64,000 bases of DNA, taken from positions 433,324-497,323 of the forward strand of contig NZ_PHNT01000001.1 of NCBI RefSeq assembly GCF_002834145.1, in the 5' to 3' direction. The notes below the pieces were generated by a model, which saw nothing but the letters and a program-made list of their open reading frames with translations, did no database searches and had not been told where the DNA came from. Positions 23,428 to 31,335 of the stretch are shown here, one piece after another. The stretch comes from Roseovarius salinarum. GTDB lineage: Bacteria > Pseudomonadota > Alphaproteobacteria > Rhodobacterales > Rhodobacteraceae. Position 1 is the first letter of the stretch; each line of letters begins with the position of its first letter. A program made the position numbers and the translations under genes.

Positions 23428-23655
23428 ATGGATACCAAGTATGATTTCGGCGCCGAAGAGGGCCGCAAGATCGTTTATGTCCGGCCCGTTGACGTGGCCG
23501 ACCTTCCCGAGGAGCTGCAGGAGCAGGCCGGCGGGATGGAAACGCTCTATGCGCTGCACGATTCCGAGGGCGAACGCCTCGCGCTGGTGCGCGACCGTGC
23601 GCTGGCCTTCGTGGTCGCCCGGCAGAACGATCTCGATCCCGTGACCGTGCACTGA
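23428..23655 (+). CDS. DUF1150 family protein, partner of Hsp20
   Basis: A 75-residue acidic protein of family DUF1150. Homologues in alphaproteobacteria follow small heat-shock genes, as here. The sequence has the usual IVYVRPVDVADLPEELQ start region and ends DRALAFVVARQNDLDPVTVH. No membrane segment or catalytic motif is visible. Co-expression with Hsp20 suggests a role in stress response, but none is established. Confidence 0.9.
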   Translation: MDTKYDFGAEEGRKIVYVRPVDVADLPEELQEQAGGMETLYALHDSEGERLALVRDRALAFVVARQNDLDPVTVH

Positions 23656-23715
23656 GCTTTCCCGCACGGGGTGGGGTCTGCTTTCCACGGGTACCGGGAA
23701 GGCCGCGGGATGACG

Positions 23716-23738
23716 CCGCGCACCCTGCCGGTGCGCGG
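23716..23738 (+). terminator. hairpin after the Hsp20-DUF1150 unit
   Basis: CCGCGCACC (23716-23724) and GGTGCGCGG (23730-23738) form a perfect 9-bp stem with a 5-base loop, 60 bp after the DUF1150 stop. The tail CCTTCG is poor in T, so it may need Rho or act only as an mRNA stabiliser. Confidence 0.45.
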
Positions 23739-23857
23739 CCTTCGTGCCGGGGCGTCGTGCGACCGATCACGGGCCCGTCGCGGACCGGGCGCGCGGCCGG
23801 CTTGCCCCCCATGCCGTTCGCGTCTATCAGGCGGCAAACTCCGCCGGAGCACGGTCC

Positions 23858-24757
23858 ATGTCCCATCCCGCCATCGCCATTCTGCCGGCCGGCAGCAAGC
23901 CCAGGCTGCGTCCCGGGCAACTCGGGCTGGACAGGCTGTGGTGGCCGATGGGCCAGCCCGGGGGATTGCAGGGCGGACGGTTGCGCGATCTCGGCCCGGA
24001 CGACCACCTGATCGTCTTCCTGCGCGACGCGCTGCAGCACCCGCGCGGTTTCGGCACGCCCGCGAAGGTCTCTGTCATCCTCGCAGAGCCTCGCGCCATT
24101 CACGGTCACCTGATGCAACGCCTGCACCGGGGGGCGGGCCGGTTCCACCGTATCCTCACCTACGATCCGGCAGTGCTGCACGCGCTGTCCAATGCCGTGT
24201 TCTTCCCCCTCGGCATGACGTGGGTGCCCGACTGGCGCAGCCGGGACACCGCGAAGACCCGGTCGTGCTCGCTCATCGCCTCGGCGAAGCGGTCGCAGGA
24301 AGGCCATCGGCTGCGCCATGAAATCGCCGCGCGCGTGCAGTCGCAGGGGCTGGACGTGGACCTGCTGGGGCTGGGGTATTCCCCGTTCAAGGACAAGGCC
24401 GACGGGCTGGCGCCCTACCGGTATTCCATCGTGATCGAGAACGTGCGCGAGGCGAACTATTTCTCCGAGAAACTGATCGATTCGTTGCTGCTGCAGACGG
24501 TGCCGATCTACTGGGGCTGCCCCAACATCGGGGATTTCATCGACGAGTCCGCGATGATCGTTTGCAACAGCGCGCGCGACATCATGCAGGCTGTCGCGGC
24601 CGCCTCGCCCGGGGATTACGCCGCGCGCCTGCCAGCCCTGCGGGCCGCGCACGGGCAGGCCGAGCACTGGGCCGACTGGCAGACACGCGCTGCACGATCC
24701 GTTCTCGATGAAACTCCCGTGCCGGCGCCTCAGGCCATGGGCGGCCAGATCCCGTAG
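23858..24757 (+). CDS. glycosyltransferase family 10 (fucosyltransferase-like) protein
   Basis: The C-terminal half matches the GT10 alpha-1,3-fucosyltransferase core: YRYSIVIENVREANYFSEKLIDSLLLQTVPIYWGCPNIGDF (about 185-225). It includes the conserved EN, SEKL and VPIYWG elements that bind the GDP-sugar. The 299-residue protein is short for the family and its N-terminal acceptor domain is hard to match. Start at MSHPAIAILPAG follows GGAGC; an in-frame ATG at 23744 would add an arginine-rich leader. It has no membrane segment. It ends 28 bp inside the 3' end of an oppositely oriented glycosyltransferase. The sugar donor is inferred to be GDP-linked. Confidence 0.78.
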   Translation: MSHPAIAILPAGSKPRLRPGQLGLDRLWWPMGQPGGLQGGRLRDLGPDDHLIVFLRDALQHPRGFGTPAKVSVILAEPRAIHGHLMQRLHRGAGRFHRILTYDPAVLHALSNAVFFPLGMTWVPDWRSRDTAKTRSCSLIASAKRSQEGHRLRHEIAARVQSQGLDVDLLGLGYSPFKDKADGLAPYRYSIVIENVREANYFSEKLIDSLLLQTVPIYWGCPNIGDFIDESAMIVCNSARDIMQAVAAASPGDYAARLPALRAAHGQAEHWADWQTRAARSVLDETPVPAPQAMGGQIP

Positions 24758-25431
24758 CGCCCGTGAAGAAGCGCGGCGCAGGCGAGGTTGGCCTCGGCCC
24801 GCACTTGCCCTCCGATCCTGCTGTCCTGCAGTGCCAGGCCGTCGTCGAAGGCCAGTTGCATGCCGGCTGCGGCGTGCGGGACGTGGCGAATCCTCACGCC
24901 CCGCCGCGCCAGCTGCCCCGAAAGCCAGATGTCGTCCACCGGCCAGGCCGGGGCGGGCGGGTCGAGGTCCGGTGACGCGAACCACGCCGGGTCCACGGCC
25001 ACGCCGGCGAACCCCTGCGCGATGTCCACGGTGTCCGCCGGCGCGGGCGGCGTGTGGCGCTTGAGGCGCGCGACGGAAAACCCCGACCCGGCTGCCGCTG
25101 CGTGCGGGCCCGTCGCCGCCAGCAGGCGGGCGGCCCAGTGTTTCGGCATGATCCAGTCGTCGTCGCAGTAGATCAGGCGCATGGCCTGCCCGCCAAGGTG
25201 CCGCGCCGCCACCAGGGCCTTGGTGGCCGGCCCGTGGTCGGTTTCGCAGCGCAGCACGGTGACCCCGGCGGGCAGCGCGGGCGGCATCACCGGTCCGGCG
25301 AACCGGCGGTAGCGCCGCGGCAGGCAAAGGTACACCGCGGCCGGGGCCGGGCGCTGCGCCAGAAGGCTTTCGAGCACCGGCCCGAGGCGCGGGAACCGCG
25401 GCGGTATCGAGGTCAGCGAGATCGCGTACAT
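24730..25431 (-). CDS. glycosyltransferase family 2-like protein
   Basis: A 233-residue protein that looks like a small GT-A fold glycosyltransferase. It begins MYAISLTSIPPRFPRLGPVLESLLAQ, similar to family 2-like enzymes that start with a TSIPxR motif. A metal-binding DxD-type element is seen as LIYCDDDWIMP near residue 100, and PVDDIWLSGQLARRGVRIRHVP near 175-196 resembles the acceptor-side ED motif. No signal or membrane segment. It is downstream of sat/cysC on the same strand and separated from it by a terminator, and its 3' end overlaps the GT10 gene tail to tail. Substrate unknown. Confidence 0.72.
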   Translation of the reverse strand: MYAISLTSIPPRFPRLGPVLESLLAQRPAPAAVYLCLPRRYRRFAGPVMPPALPAGVTVLRCETDHGPATKALVAARHLGGQAMRLIYCDDDWIMPKHWAARLLAATGPHAAAAGSGFSVARLKRHTPPAPADTVDIAQGFAGVAVDPAWFASPDLDPPAPAWPVDDIWLSGQLARRGVRIRHVPHAAAGMQLAFDDGLALQDSRIGGQVRAEANLACAALLHGRYGIWPPMA

Positions 25432-25451
25432 CGCGGCCCCATCCGAACGTG

Positions 25452-25481
25452 AAACGGGCCGCCCCGACAAGAGGCGGCCCG
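25452..25481 (-). terminator. intrinsic terminator of sat/cysC
   Basis: On the minus strand CGGGCCGCC, a 9-base loop and GGCGGCCCG form a perfect 9-bp stem (25455-25463 with 25473-25481) followed by TTT. It lies 35 bp after the stop of the sulfurylase gene. Confidence 0.75.
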
Positions 25482-25515
25482 CGCGAATTGCCTTGTGGCC
25501 TTCAAGTCTGGCCGG

Positions 25516-27222
25516 TCAGCCGGCGATCAGGCCCATCTGCTCGAGCTTCAGGATCACCTGGTGGGCGCAGTTGTCCACGTCCACGCCTTCGGTGTCCACG
25601 CGCAGTTCGGGGTGCTCGGGCACGTCGTAGGGGTCCGAGATGCCGGTGAATTCCTTGATCTTGCCCTCGCGCGCGAGCTTGTAGAGCCCCTTGCGGTCGC
25701 GGCGCTCGCATTCCTCGAGGCTGGTGGCGACATGCACCTCGACGAAGGCGCCGTACTGTTCGATCTCCTCGCGCACGGCCCGGCGCGTCGTTGCGTAGGG
25801 CGCGATCGGCGCGCAGATCGCGATGCCGCCGTTCTTGGTGATCTCGGACGCGACATAACCGATCCGGCGGATGTTCAGGTCGCGGTGCTCCTTCGAGAAA
25901 CCCAGCTCGGAGCTGAGGTTCTTGCGCACGATGTCGCCGTCGAGCAGCGTCACCGGCCGCCCGCCCATTTCCATCAGCTTGACCATGAGCGCGTTCGCGA
26001 TCGTCGACTTGCCCGAGCCGGAGAAGCCCGTGAAGAACACGGTGAAGCCCTGTTCGGCGCGCGGCGGCTTGGTCTTGCGCAGCTCGGCCACGACCTCGGG
26101 GAAGGAAAACCAGTCGGGGATTTCCAGCCCTTCGGCTAGGCGGCGGCGCAGTTCCGTGCCCGAGATGTTCAGAACCGTCACGCCCTCCTCGATCTCGTCG
26201 GCGGGCTCGTATTGCGCGCGTTCCTGCACGTAGACCATGTGCTTGAAGTCGACCATCTCGATGCCGATCTCGTCCTGGTGCGTCCGGAACAGATCCTGGG
26301 CGTCGTAGGGGCCGTAGAAATCCTCGCCCTGGCTGTTCTTGCCGGGGCCGGCGTGATCGCGGCCCACGATGAAATGCGTGCAGCCGTGGTTGCGCCGTAT
26401 CAGCCCGTGCCAGACGGCCTCGCGCGGGCCGGCCATGCGCATGGCGAGGTTCAGCAGCGACATCGTCGTGGTCGAGCCGGGGTACTTGTCCAGCACCGCC
26501 TCGTAGCAGCGCACGCGCGTGAAATGGTCCACGTCGCCGGGCTTGGTCATGCCCACGACCGGGTGGATCAGCAGGTTGGCCTCGGCCTCCTTGGCGGCGC
26601 GGAACGTCAGTTCCTGGTGGGCGCGGTGCAGCGGGTTGCGGGTCTGGAACGCCACCACCTTGCGCCAGCCCAGCTTGCGGAAATAGGCGCGCAGTTCGTT
26701 GGGCGTGTCGCGGCGACCGCGGAAATCGTAGTGCACGGGCGGCTGGATGCCGGTCACCGGGCCGCCGAGGTACACGGTGCCGGCCGTGTTGTGCAGGTAG
26801 TTGACCGCCGGGTGCGCGCTGTCGTCGCCGCCGAACACCTTCTCGGCCTCGCGCGACTTGTCGGGCGTCCAGCGGTCGGTGACCGTCATGGTGGCCAGGA
26901 TCACGCCCTCCTGGTCGCGCAGTGCGATGTCCTGTCCGGCCTCGATGCCCTCGGCGAAATCCTCCGAGACGTCCAGCGTGATCGGCATGGGCCACAGCGT
27001 GCCGTCGGCCAGGCGCATGCTGTCGACCACGCTGTCGTAATCGGCCTCGCCAAGGAAACCCTTGAGCGGGCTGAACCCGCCGTTCATCAGCAGTTCGAGG
27101 TCGCAGATCTGCCGGGGCGTCAGGTCCCAGCTTGTCAGGTCCGCCGCCTCGGCCTTGAGTTTCTGCGCGCTTTCGTAGGAGACGTAGAGTTCGGGGATCG
27201 GGGTCAGATTGGAGTACGACAT
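25516..27222 (-). CDS. sat: bifunctional sulfate adenylyltransferase / adenylylsulfate kinase
   Basis: The fused enzyme activates sulfate to APS and phosphorylates it to PAPS. In the 568-residue protein the PUA-like N-terminal domain (1-165) is followed by the ATP sulfurylase core (about 170-385) with QTRNPLHRAH at 193-202 and GRDHAGPG at 287-294, both needed for ATP binding. The C-terminal APS kinase (about 393-568) has an intact P-loop GFSGSGKST at 399-407 and LLDGDIVRKNL, so both activities should be present. The start MSYSNLTPIPELYVS matches the family. It differs from the enterobacterial CysDN system. No cys genes adjoin it; a terminator follows. Confidence 0.95.
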   Translation of the reverse strand: MSYSNLTPIPELYVSYESAQKLKAEAADLTSWDLTPRQICDLELLMNGGFSPLKGFLGEADYDSVVDSMRLADGTLWPMPITLDVSEDFAEGIEAGQDIALRDQEGVILATMTVTDRWTPDKSREAEKVFGGDDSAHPAVNYLHNTAGTVYLGGPVTGIQPPVHYDFRGRRDTPNELRAYFRKLGWRKVVAFQTRNPLHRAHQELTFRAAKEAEANLLIHPVVGMTKPGDVDHFTRVRCYEAVLDKYPGSTTTMSLLNLAMRMAGPREAVWHGLIRRNHGCTHFIVGRDHAGPGKNSQGEDFYGPYDAQDLFRTHQDEIGIEMVDFKHMVYVQERAQYEPADEIEEGVTVLNISGTELRRRLAEGLEIPDWFSFPEVVAELRKTKPPRAEQGFTVFFTGFSGSGKSTIANALMVKLMEMGGRPVTLLDGDIVRKNLSSELGFSKEHRDLNIRRIGYVASEITKNGGIAICAPIAPYATTRRAVREEIEQYGAFVEVHVATSLEECERRDRKGLYKLAREGKIKEFTGISDPYDVPEHPELRVDTEGVDVDNCAHQVILKLEQMGLIAG

Positions 27223-27535
27223 CGGAATTCTCGTTTGCAATGATTGCCCGCACCGGAAAGGACCACCGCCGCGGTTGTCGGGGGCGCGCATAGACCCGCT
27301 TCGAGTGGTGTTCAAGCCGAACCGGCAGGAAAACGCGAAATAGAGACCGAATTGCCGCGCTGCCGCGATCGGCCGGAACATCCTCCACCGAACATGGCTG
27401 TGCCAAAGTTTCGCATTTGCAGAAAAAGCGCCGGCGCGAAACGCCGTTCTTGATCCGGATCAATGCCCGCCGGGTGCACGAATCTAGAATGGTTCAAGGC
27501 GCGCGAACATGACATTTGTCAATGGAGGCCAAGAA
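27223..27535. other. 313-bp intergenic region between divergent sat and the cytochrome peroxidase gene
   Basis: No gene is seen. It holds the perfect FNR-type box at 27450-27463, the palindrome TGACA-tt-TGTCA at 27510-27521 and the GGAGG ribosome binding site of the peroxidase gene. The left half must carry the sat promoter, but I could not identify it. Confidence 0.6.
27450..27463 (+). promoter_or_regulatory. FNR/FnrL binding site upstream of the cytochrome c peroxidase gene
   Basis: TTGAT-CCGG-ATCAA is a perfect match to the FNR consensus TTGAT-N4-ATCAA. It is centred 79 bp before the peroxidase ATG. It indicates activation under low oxygen by FnrL, the Rhodobacterales FNR, in line with known control of cytochrome c peroxidases. 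Confidence 0.85.
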
Positions 27536-28585
27536 ATGTCACTTACCCGGATTCTCGCACTCGGCACCGCGTCGGCCCTTGTCATGGGGTCGGCCGCTGC
27601 GGCGTCCGAGTTGCGCGAACAGGCACTCTCGATGTTCGACCCGCTGCCCTCGACGGTGCCGGCGGTCGAGGACAACGAGATCACGCCCGAAAAGATCGAC
27701 CTCGGCAAGGCGCTGTTCTTCGATCCGCGCATGTCCGCCTCGGGCGTGTTCTCGTGCAACTCCTGCCACAACCTCGCCACCGGCGGCGATGACAACATGC
27801 CCACCTCGATCGGCCACGGCTGGCAGAAGGGGCCGCGCAACTCGCCCACGGTGCTCAACGCCGTGTTCAACGATGCGCAGTTCTGGGACGGCCGCGCGGA
27901 GGACCTCAAGGCGCAGGCCAAGGGTCCGGTTCAGGCCGGTGTCGAGATGGCCAACACCCCCGAGAACGTCATCAAGACGCTGACCTCTATGCCGCAGTAC
28001 GTCGACTGGTTCGAGGCGTCCTTCCCCGACGAGGAAGAGCCCGTCACCTTCGACAACTTCGCCAAGGCGATCGAGGCCTACGAGGCCACGCTGATCACGC
28101 CCGCGCCCTTCGATGCCTACCTCAACGGCAACGACAACGCGCTGACCGCCGACCAGAAGGAGGGGCTGGCGCTGTTCATGGACAAGGGCTGCGCCTCCTG
28201 CCACAACGGCGTCAACCTCGGCGGCAACGGCTACTATCCGTTCGGCCTGATCGAGAAGCCGGGCGCCGACGTGCTCCCCGAGGATGACCGCGGCCGCTTC
28301 CAGGTGACCAAGACGGCCGACGATTCCTATGTCTTCCGCGCCTCGCCGCTGCGCAACATCGACCAGACGGCGCCCTATTTCCACTCCGGCAAGGTCTGGG
28401 ATCTGGAAACCGCGGTCGCGATCATGGGCACGGCGCAGCTGGGCATGGAACTGCAGGAGGACGAGGTGGAGAAGATCACGGCCTTCCTCGGCTCGCTGAC
28501 CGGCGAGATGCCCGAGGTCGTCTACCCGGTCCTGCCGGCGGAGACACTGGAAACACCGCGTCCGACCGGCGAAGTCGAACGCTGA
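27536..28585 (+). CDS. di-heme cytochrome c peroxidase
   Basis: Periplasmic di-heme peroxidase that reduces hydrogen peroxide with electrons from cytochrome c. The 349-residue precursor has a signal peptide (MSLTRILALGTASALVMGSAAAA). Two c-type heme motifs are present, CNSCH at 74-78 and CASCH at 219-223. Conserved segments include LGKALFFDPRMSASG, FWDGRAEDLKAQA and FRASPLRNIDQTAPYFHSG. GGAGG precedes ATG 27536; an earlier in-frame ATG would spoil the signal peptide. A perfect FNR box upstream points to micro-oxic induction, and a strong terminator follows. Confidence 0.94.
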   Translation: MSLTRILALGTASALVMGSAAAASELREQALSMFDPLPSTVPAVEDNEITPEKIDLGKALFFDPRMSASGVFSCNSCHNLATGGDDNMPTSIGHGWQKGPRNSPTVLNAVFNDAQFWDGRAEDLKAQAKGPVQAGVEMANTPENVIKTLTSMPQYVDWFEASFPDEEEPVTFDNFAKAIEAYEATLITPAPFDAYLNGNDNALTADQKEGLALFMDKGCASCHNGVNLGGNGYYPFGLIEKPGADVLPEDDRGRFQVTKTADDSYVFRASPLRNIDQTAPYFHSGKVWDLETAVAIMGTAQLGMELQEDEVEKITAFLGSLTGEMPEVVYPVLPAETLETPRPTGEVER

Positions 28586-28616
28586 GCCACCTTCCGGGAC
28601 GAACGCAAGGATCAGG

Positions 28617-28644
28617 GGCGCGGGCAACGGCCCGCGCCTTTTTT
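28617..28644 (+). terminator. intrinsic terminator of the cytochrome c peroxidase gene
   Basis: GGCGCGGG (28617-28624), a 6-base loop and CCCGCGCC (28631-28638) are followed directly by six T residues. This is a textbook Rho-independent terminator 31 bp after the stop codon. Confidence 0.93.
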
Positions 28645-28676
28645 CCCGTCGTCGCGTGCGCGCCGCGCCCGCGTTC

Positions 28677-28733
28677 ATCTTGCCCGAAATACTCCGGGGG
28701 AGTCGCCCGAAGGGCGACGGGGGCAGAGCCCCC
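28677..28733. repeat. dispersed intergenic repeat, copy B
   Basis: ATCTTGCCCGAAATACTCC plus a G run is followed by GTCGCCC-gaa-GGGCGAC (28702-28718) and GGGGGC-aga-GCCCCC (28719-28733). It lies between the convergent 3' ends of the peroxidase gene and trxB. It matches copy A almost base for base, with different loop bases in both hairpins. Confidence 0.88.
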
Positions 28734-28745
28734 TTTGCCGGGCGG

Positions 28746-29720
28746 TCAACCGGCCGCTTCGGCCAGTTCGGTGCCTTCGTCTTCCAGCTCGGCCAGGAAC
28801 TTCTCGGCGTCGAGCGCCGCCATGCAGCCCATGCCCGCGCTGGTCACGGCCTGGCGATAGACGTGATCCGTCAGGTCACCGGCGGCGAAGATCCCGGGGA
28901 TCGAGGTGCGCGTGCTGCCCGGCTCCACCTTGACGTAGTCGCCGTGGTGCATCTCGACCTTGCCCTTGACCAGCTCGCTGGCCGGCGCGTGGCCAATGGC
29001 GATGAACACGCCCTTGCAGGGGATCTCGCCGACCTCGCCGGTCTGGTTGTTGCGCACCTTCACGCCGGTCACGCCCTTGGGGTTGTCCTCGCCCAGGACT
29101 TCCTCCAGTTCGTGGAACCACAGCGTTTCCACCTTGGGGTGCTTGAACAGGCGCCTCTGCAGGATCTGTTCGGCGCGCAGTTCGTCGCGCCTGTGGATCA
29201 GCGTGACCTTGGAGGCGAAATTCGTCAGGAACAGCGCCTCTTCGACCGCGGTGTTGCCGCCGCCCACCACGACGATCTCCTCGCCGCGGTAGAAGAAGCC
29301 GTCGCAGGTCGCGCAGGCGGAAACGCCGAAGCCCTTGAACTTCTCCTCGGACTCCAGCCCCAGCCACTTGGCCCGCGCGCCGGTCGCCAGGATCACCGCG
29401 TCGGCGGTGAAGGTGGTGCCGCTGTCGGCCCTGGCCACGAAGGGTCGGCTGTCGGTGTCCAGCTCGGTGATGATGTCGGTGACCACGTCGCAGCCGACGG
29501 CCTTGGCATGTGCTTCCATGCGCAGCATCAGGTCGGGGCCCTGTACCTCGGTGTCGCCGGGCCAGTTCTCGACCTCGGTCGTCGTCGTCAGCTGGCCGCC
29601 GGGTTCCAGGCCCTGCACCAGCACCGGGTCGAGCATCGCGCGGGCCGCGTAGACGCCCGCGGTATAGCCGGCCGGACCGGAGCCGACGATGAGGCATTTG
29701 GTGTGACGGGGCTTGGACAT
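28746..29720 (-). CDS. trxB: thioredoxin-disulfide reductase
   Basis: Low-molecular-weight thioredoxin reductase, a cytosolic FAD enzyme that passes NADPH electrons to thioredoxin. The 324-residue protein has the FAD loop IVGSGPAGYTAG (11-22), the redox motif CATC at 136-139, the NADPH loop VVGGGNTAVEEA (about 153-164) and the C-terminal FAD segment GIFAAGDLTDHVYRQA. AGGTG precedes ATG 29720. An Lrp-type regulator is divergent on the other side of about 200 bp, and repeat copy B lies beyond the stop codon. Confidence 0.97.
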   Translation of the reverse strand: MSKPRHTKCLIVGSGPAGYTAGVYAARAMLDPVLVQGLEPGGQLTTTTEVENWPGDTEVQGPDLMLRMEAHAKAVGCDVVTDIITELDTDSRPFVARADSGTTFTADAVILATGARAKWLGLESEEKFKGFGVSACATCDGFFYRGEEIVVVGGGNTAVEEALFLTNFASKVTLIHRRDELRAEQILQRRLFKHPKVETLWFHELEEVLGEDNPKGVTGVKVRNNQTGEVGEIPCKGVFIAIGHAPASELVKGKVEMHHGDYVKVEPGSTRTSIPGIFAAGDLTDHVYRQAVTSAGMGCMAALDAEKFLAELEDEGTELAEAAG

Positions 29721-29865
29721 CTGTGCACCTTTCGGCAAGTTTGCATCGCTCGGTCGCCAGATATAGAGGTGCCGGGGCGGGGATGAAACCCCGGCGGTCG
29801 CGTCGGAACGACCGATGCCGCCGGCCCGGTTTGCAGAAACGATCTTGCGTCGGGGTGAAACAATA

Positions 29866-29893
29866 TTGCGCGGCCCGGCGTGCGTGATATAAC
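29866..29893 (+). promoter_or_regulatory. likely promoter of the Lrp/AsnC regulator
   Basis: TTGCGC (29866-29871), 16 bp, TATAAC (29888-29893) gives a near-consensus -10 and a fair -35 about 30 bp before the ATG. The leader would be very short. Confidence 0.5.
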
Positions 29894-29921
29894 AATCGCG
29901 ATTTCACCCGGAGGGCAGCGC

Positions 29922-30422
29922 ATGCCGGCAACCCGACTGGACCCGATCGACCGCAAGATACTCGCCGAGCTTCAGGCCGACGGGCGCATGACCAACGTGG
30001 AACTCGCCCGCCGCGTGGGCATCTCGGCGCCGCCGTGCCTGCGCCGGGTGCGCACGCTCGAGGAGGCGGGCTTCATCCGCGGGTACCACGCCGACGTCGA
30101 CCCGCGCGAGCTGGGCTTCGAGGTGCAGGTCTTCGCCATGGTCGGCCTGCAGAGCCAGGCCGAGGCCGACCTGTCGGCCTTCGAGGAACGCTGCCGCAAC
30201 TGGCCGCTCGTGCGCGAATGCCACATGCTCAACGGCGAGGTGGATTTCATCCTCAAGTGTATCGCGCCCGACCTGTCGACCTTCCAGCAGTTCCTCACCA
30301 GCGAACTCACCGCGGCCGAGAACGTGGGCAGCGTCAAGACATCGCTTGTGATCCGCGGTGCGAAGGACGAGCCGGGCGTGCCCTTCGACGTGCTCGAGGC
30401 GCGGCTGGGCCAGACCGCCTGA
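29922..30422 (+). CDS. Lrp/AsnC family transcriptional regulator
   Basis: A 166-residue feast/famine regulator. The N-terminal helix-turn-helix (LDPIDRKILAELQADGRMTNVELARRVGISAPPCLRRVRTLEE read as a whole, residues 6-50) and the C-terminal RAM ligand domain (about 70-155) are complete. The start has a strong GGAGGG site. It is divergent from trxB, and regulators of this subgroup are often found beside trxB in Rhodobacterales; whether it controls trxB is not shown by the sequence. A perfect 20-bp palindrome covers its stop codon. Confidence 0.93.
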   Translation: MPATRLDPIDRKILAELQADGRMTNVELARRVGISAPPCLRRVRTLEEAGFIRGYHADVDPRELGFEVQVFAMVGLQSQAEADLSAFEERCRNWPLVRECHMLNGEVDFILKCIAPDLSTFQQFLTSELTAAENVGSVKTSLVIRGAKDEPGVPFDVLEARLGQTA

Positions 30423-30436
30423 CGGCGCCGTCAGGC
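30417..30436. repeat. perfect 20-bp palindrome over the end of the Lrp gene
   Basis: GCCTGACGGCGCCGTCAGGC is its own reverse complement and includes the TGA stop codon of the Lrp gene. It lies 6 bp before the 3' end of the convergent Hint-domain gene. Such a symmetric sequence could form a hairpin in transcripts of either strand or bind a dimeric protein. Confidence 0.7.
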
Positions 30437-30441
30437 CGGGG

Positions 30442-31221
30442 TCAGGCGGCGTCGGGCATGCGCAGCGGAAGGCGGGGGTGCGCCGTCGGCCCGAAATCCG
30501 CCGGCTGTTCGGCATGGGCGAACATCGACAGGAACTGCGACAGCAACCTCGGGCTCATGCCGTTTTCGAAACCGCGACCGGGGTGGAACGATTCGACCTC
30601 CAGCCCGGCTGCGTGGATGACGGCATGGCGGCGCAGGCACAGATGATACAGCGTCAGCGGCCCCGGCGGCGCGACGGCGACAACGTTCAGGCCGTCGACC
30701 AGGTCGCCGGGCGGTGTCAGAACCATCTCGGCCCCGCCGCGCGGGTTCAGTCCTGCGGGCCGCCGCAGGATGCGTGCGCCCGGGCCGGCCATCAGGTCGC
30801 ACATTGGCCGGGCGAGACCGAAGGCACCGGCCGTAACGCGGGTCAGCCCGACCGGACCGGGCCCGTGTTCCGACGCGGAAGGCGCCAGCGTCATCGAGCC
30901 CACCCAGAGCAGCTTGGCCGGCGTTCCTTCGCGGGTGTTCAGCAAGGCCCCCGGGTGCAGGTCCTCGACCGCGACCGGACCCTCGGGCGTTTCGATCAGC
31001 GTGCCGCGGGCGAAGGCGGAAAAGGCCGACTCGAACAGCATGAGCGCCGGCGCCGTGAACGTTTGAACCCGTGCGCCGCCATCGGGCATGAGCGATTCAA
31101 CAACATAGGCACGCGTGGCCGGCGGTGCAGCGTGGCCCGGCGATCGGTGCCCGGACATAGCCGTTCGGGTGCGCGCATCATCGGCGGCGGGCCGTATGTC
31201 ATTGAACGTGGGGCGTTCCAT
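30442..31221 (-). CDS. Hint-domain (Hedgehog/intein-type) protein, Hint_2 family
   Basis: A 259-residue protein with the Hint_2 domain common in Rhodobacterales. The domain start is AFARGTLIETPEGPVAVEDLHPGALLNT (about 69-96) and the later part holds LRRHAVIHAAGLEVESFHPGRGF. In self-cleaving Hint proteins the first position before xxGT is Cys or Ser; here it is Ala (AFARGT), so autoprocessing by the standard route is unlikely. There is no signal peptide and no haemolysin-type repeat region, which many relatives carry. A good promoter lies about 90 bp upstream. The role of these proteins is not established. Confidence 0.78.
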   Translation of the reverse strand: MERPTFNDIRPAADDARTRTAMSGHRSPGHAAPPATRAYVVESLMPDGGARVQTFTAPALMLFESAFSAFARGTLIETPEGPVAVEDLHPGALLNTREGTPAKLLWVGSMTLAPSASEHGPGPVGLTRVTAGAFGLARPMCDLMAGPGARILRRPAGLNPRGGAEMVLTPPGDLVDGLNVVAVAPPGPLTLYHLCLRRHAVIHAAGLEVESFHPGRGFENGMSPRLLSQFLSMFAHAEQPADFGPTAHPRLPLRMPDAA

Positions 31222-31291
31222 GTTGCGTCACCCTCGCAGGCTGGTCACAACCGCGTCGGCCCCCACCGACAACGACAGGCGGACTGTTTTC

Positions 31292-31306
31292 GTTGAAGCG
31301 GTCAAC
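31292..31306 (-). promoter_or_regulatory. palindrome at the transcription start of the Hint gene
   Basis: GTTGA, 5 bases, TCAAC lies directly downstream of the -10 box of the Hint-gene promoter, where a repressor would block initiation. The binding protein is unknown. Confidence 0.4.
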
Positions 31307-31335
31307 AGTATGGTCCGCTGCGGCGCTTTGGTCAA
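31307..31335 (-). promoter_or_regulatory. promoter of the Hint-domain gene
   Basis: On the minus strand TTGACC (31335-31330), 17 bp and CATACT (31312-31307) match the housekeeping consensus with correct spacing. Transcription would start near 31300, giving a leader of about 80 bases. Confidence 0.6.
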
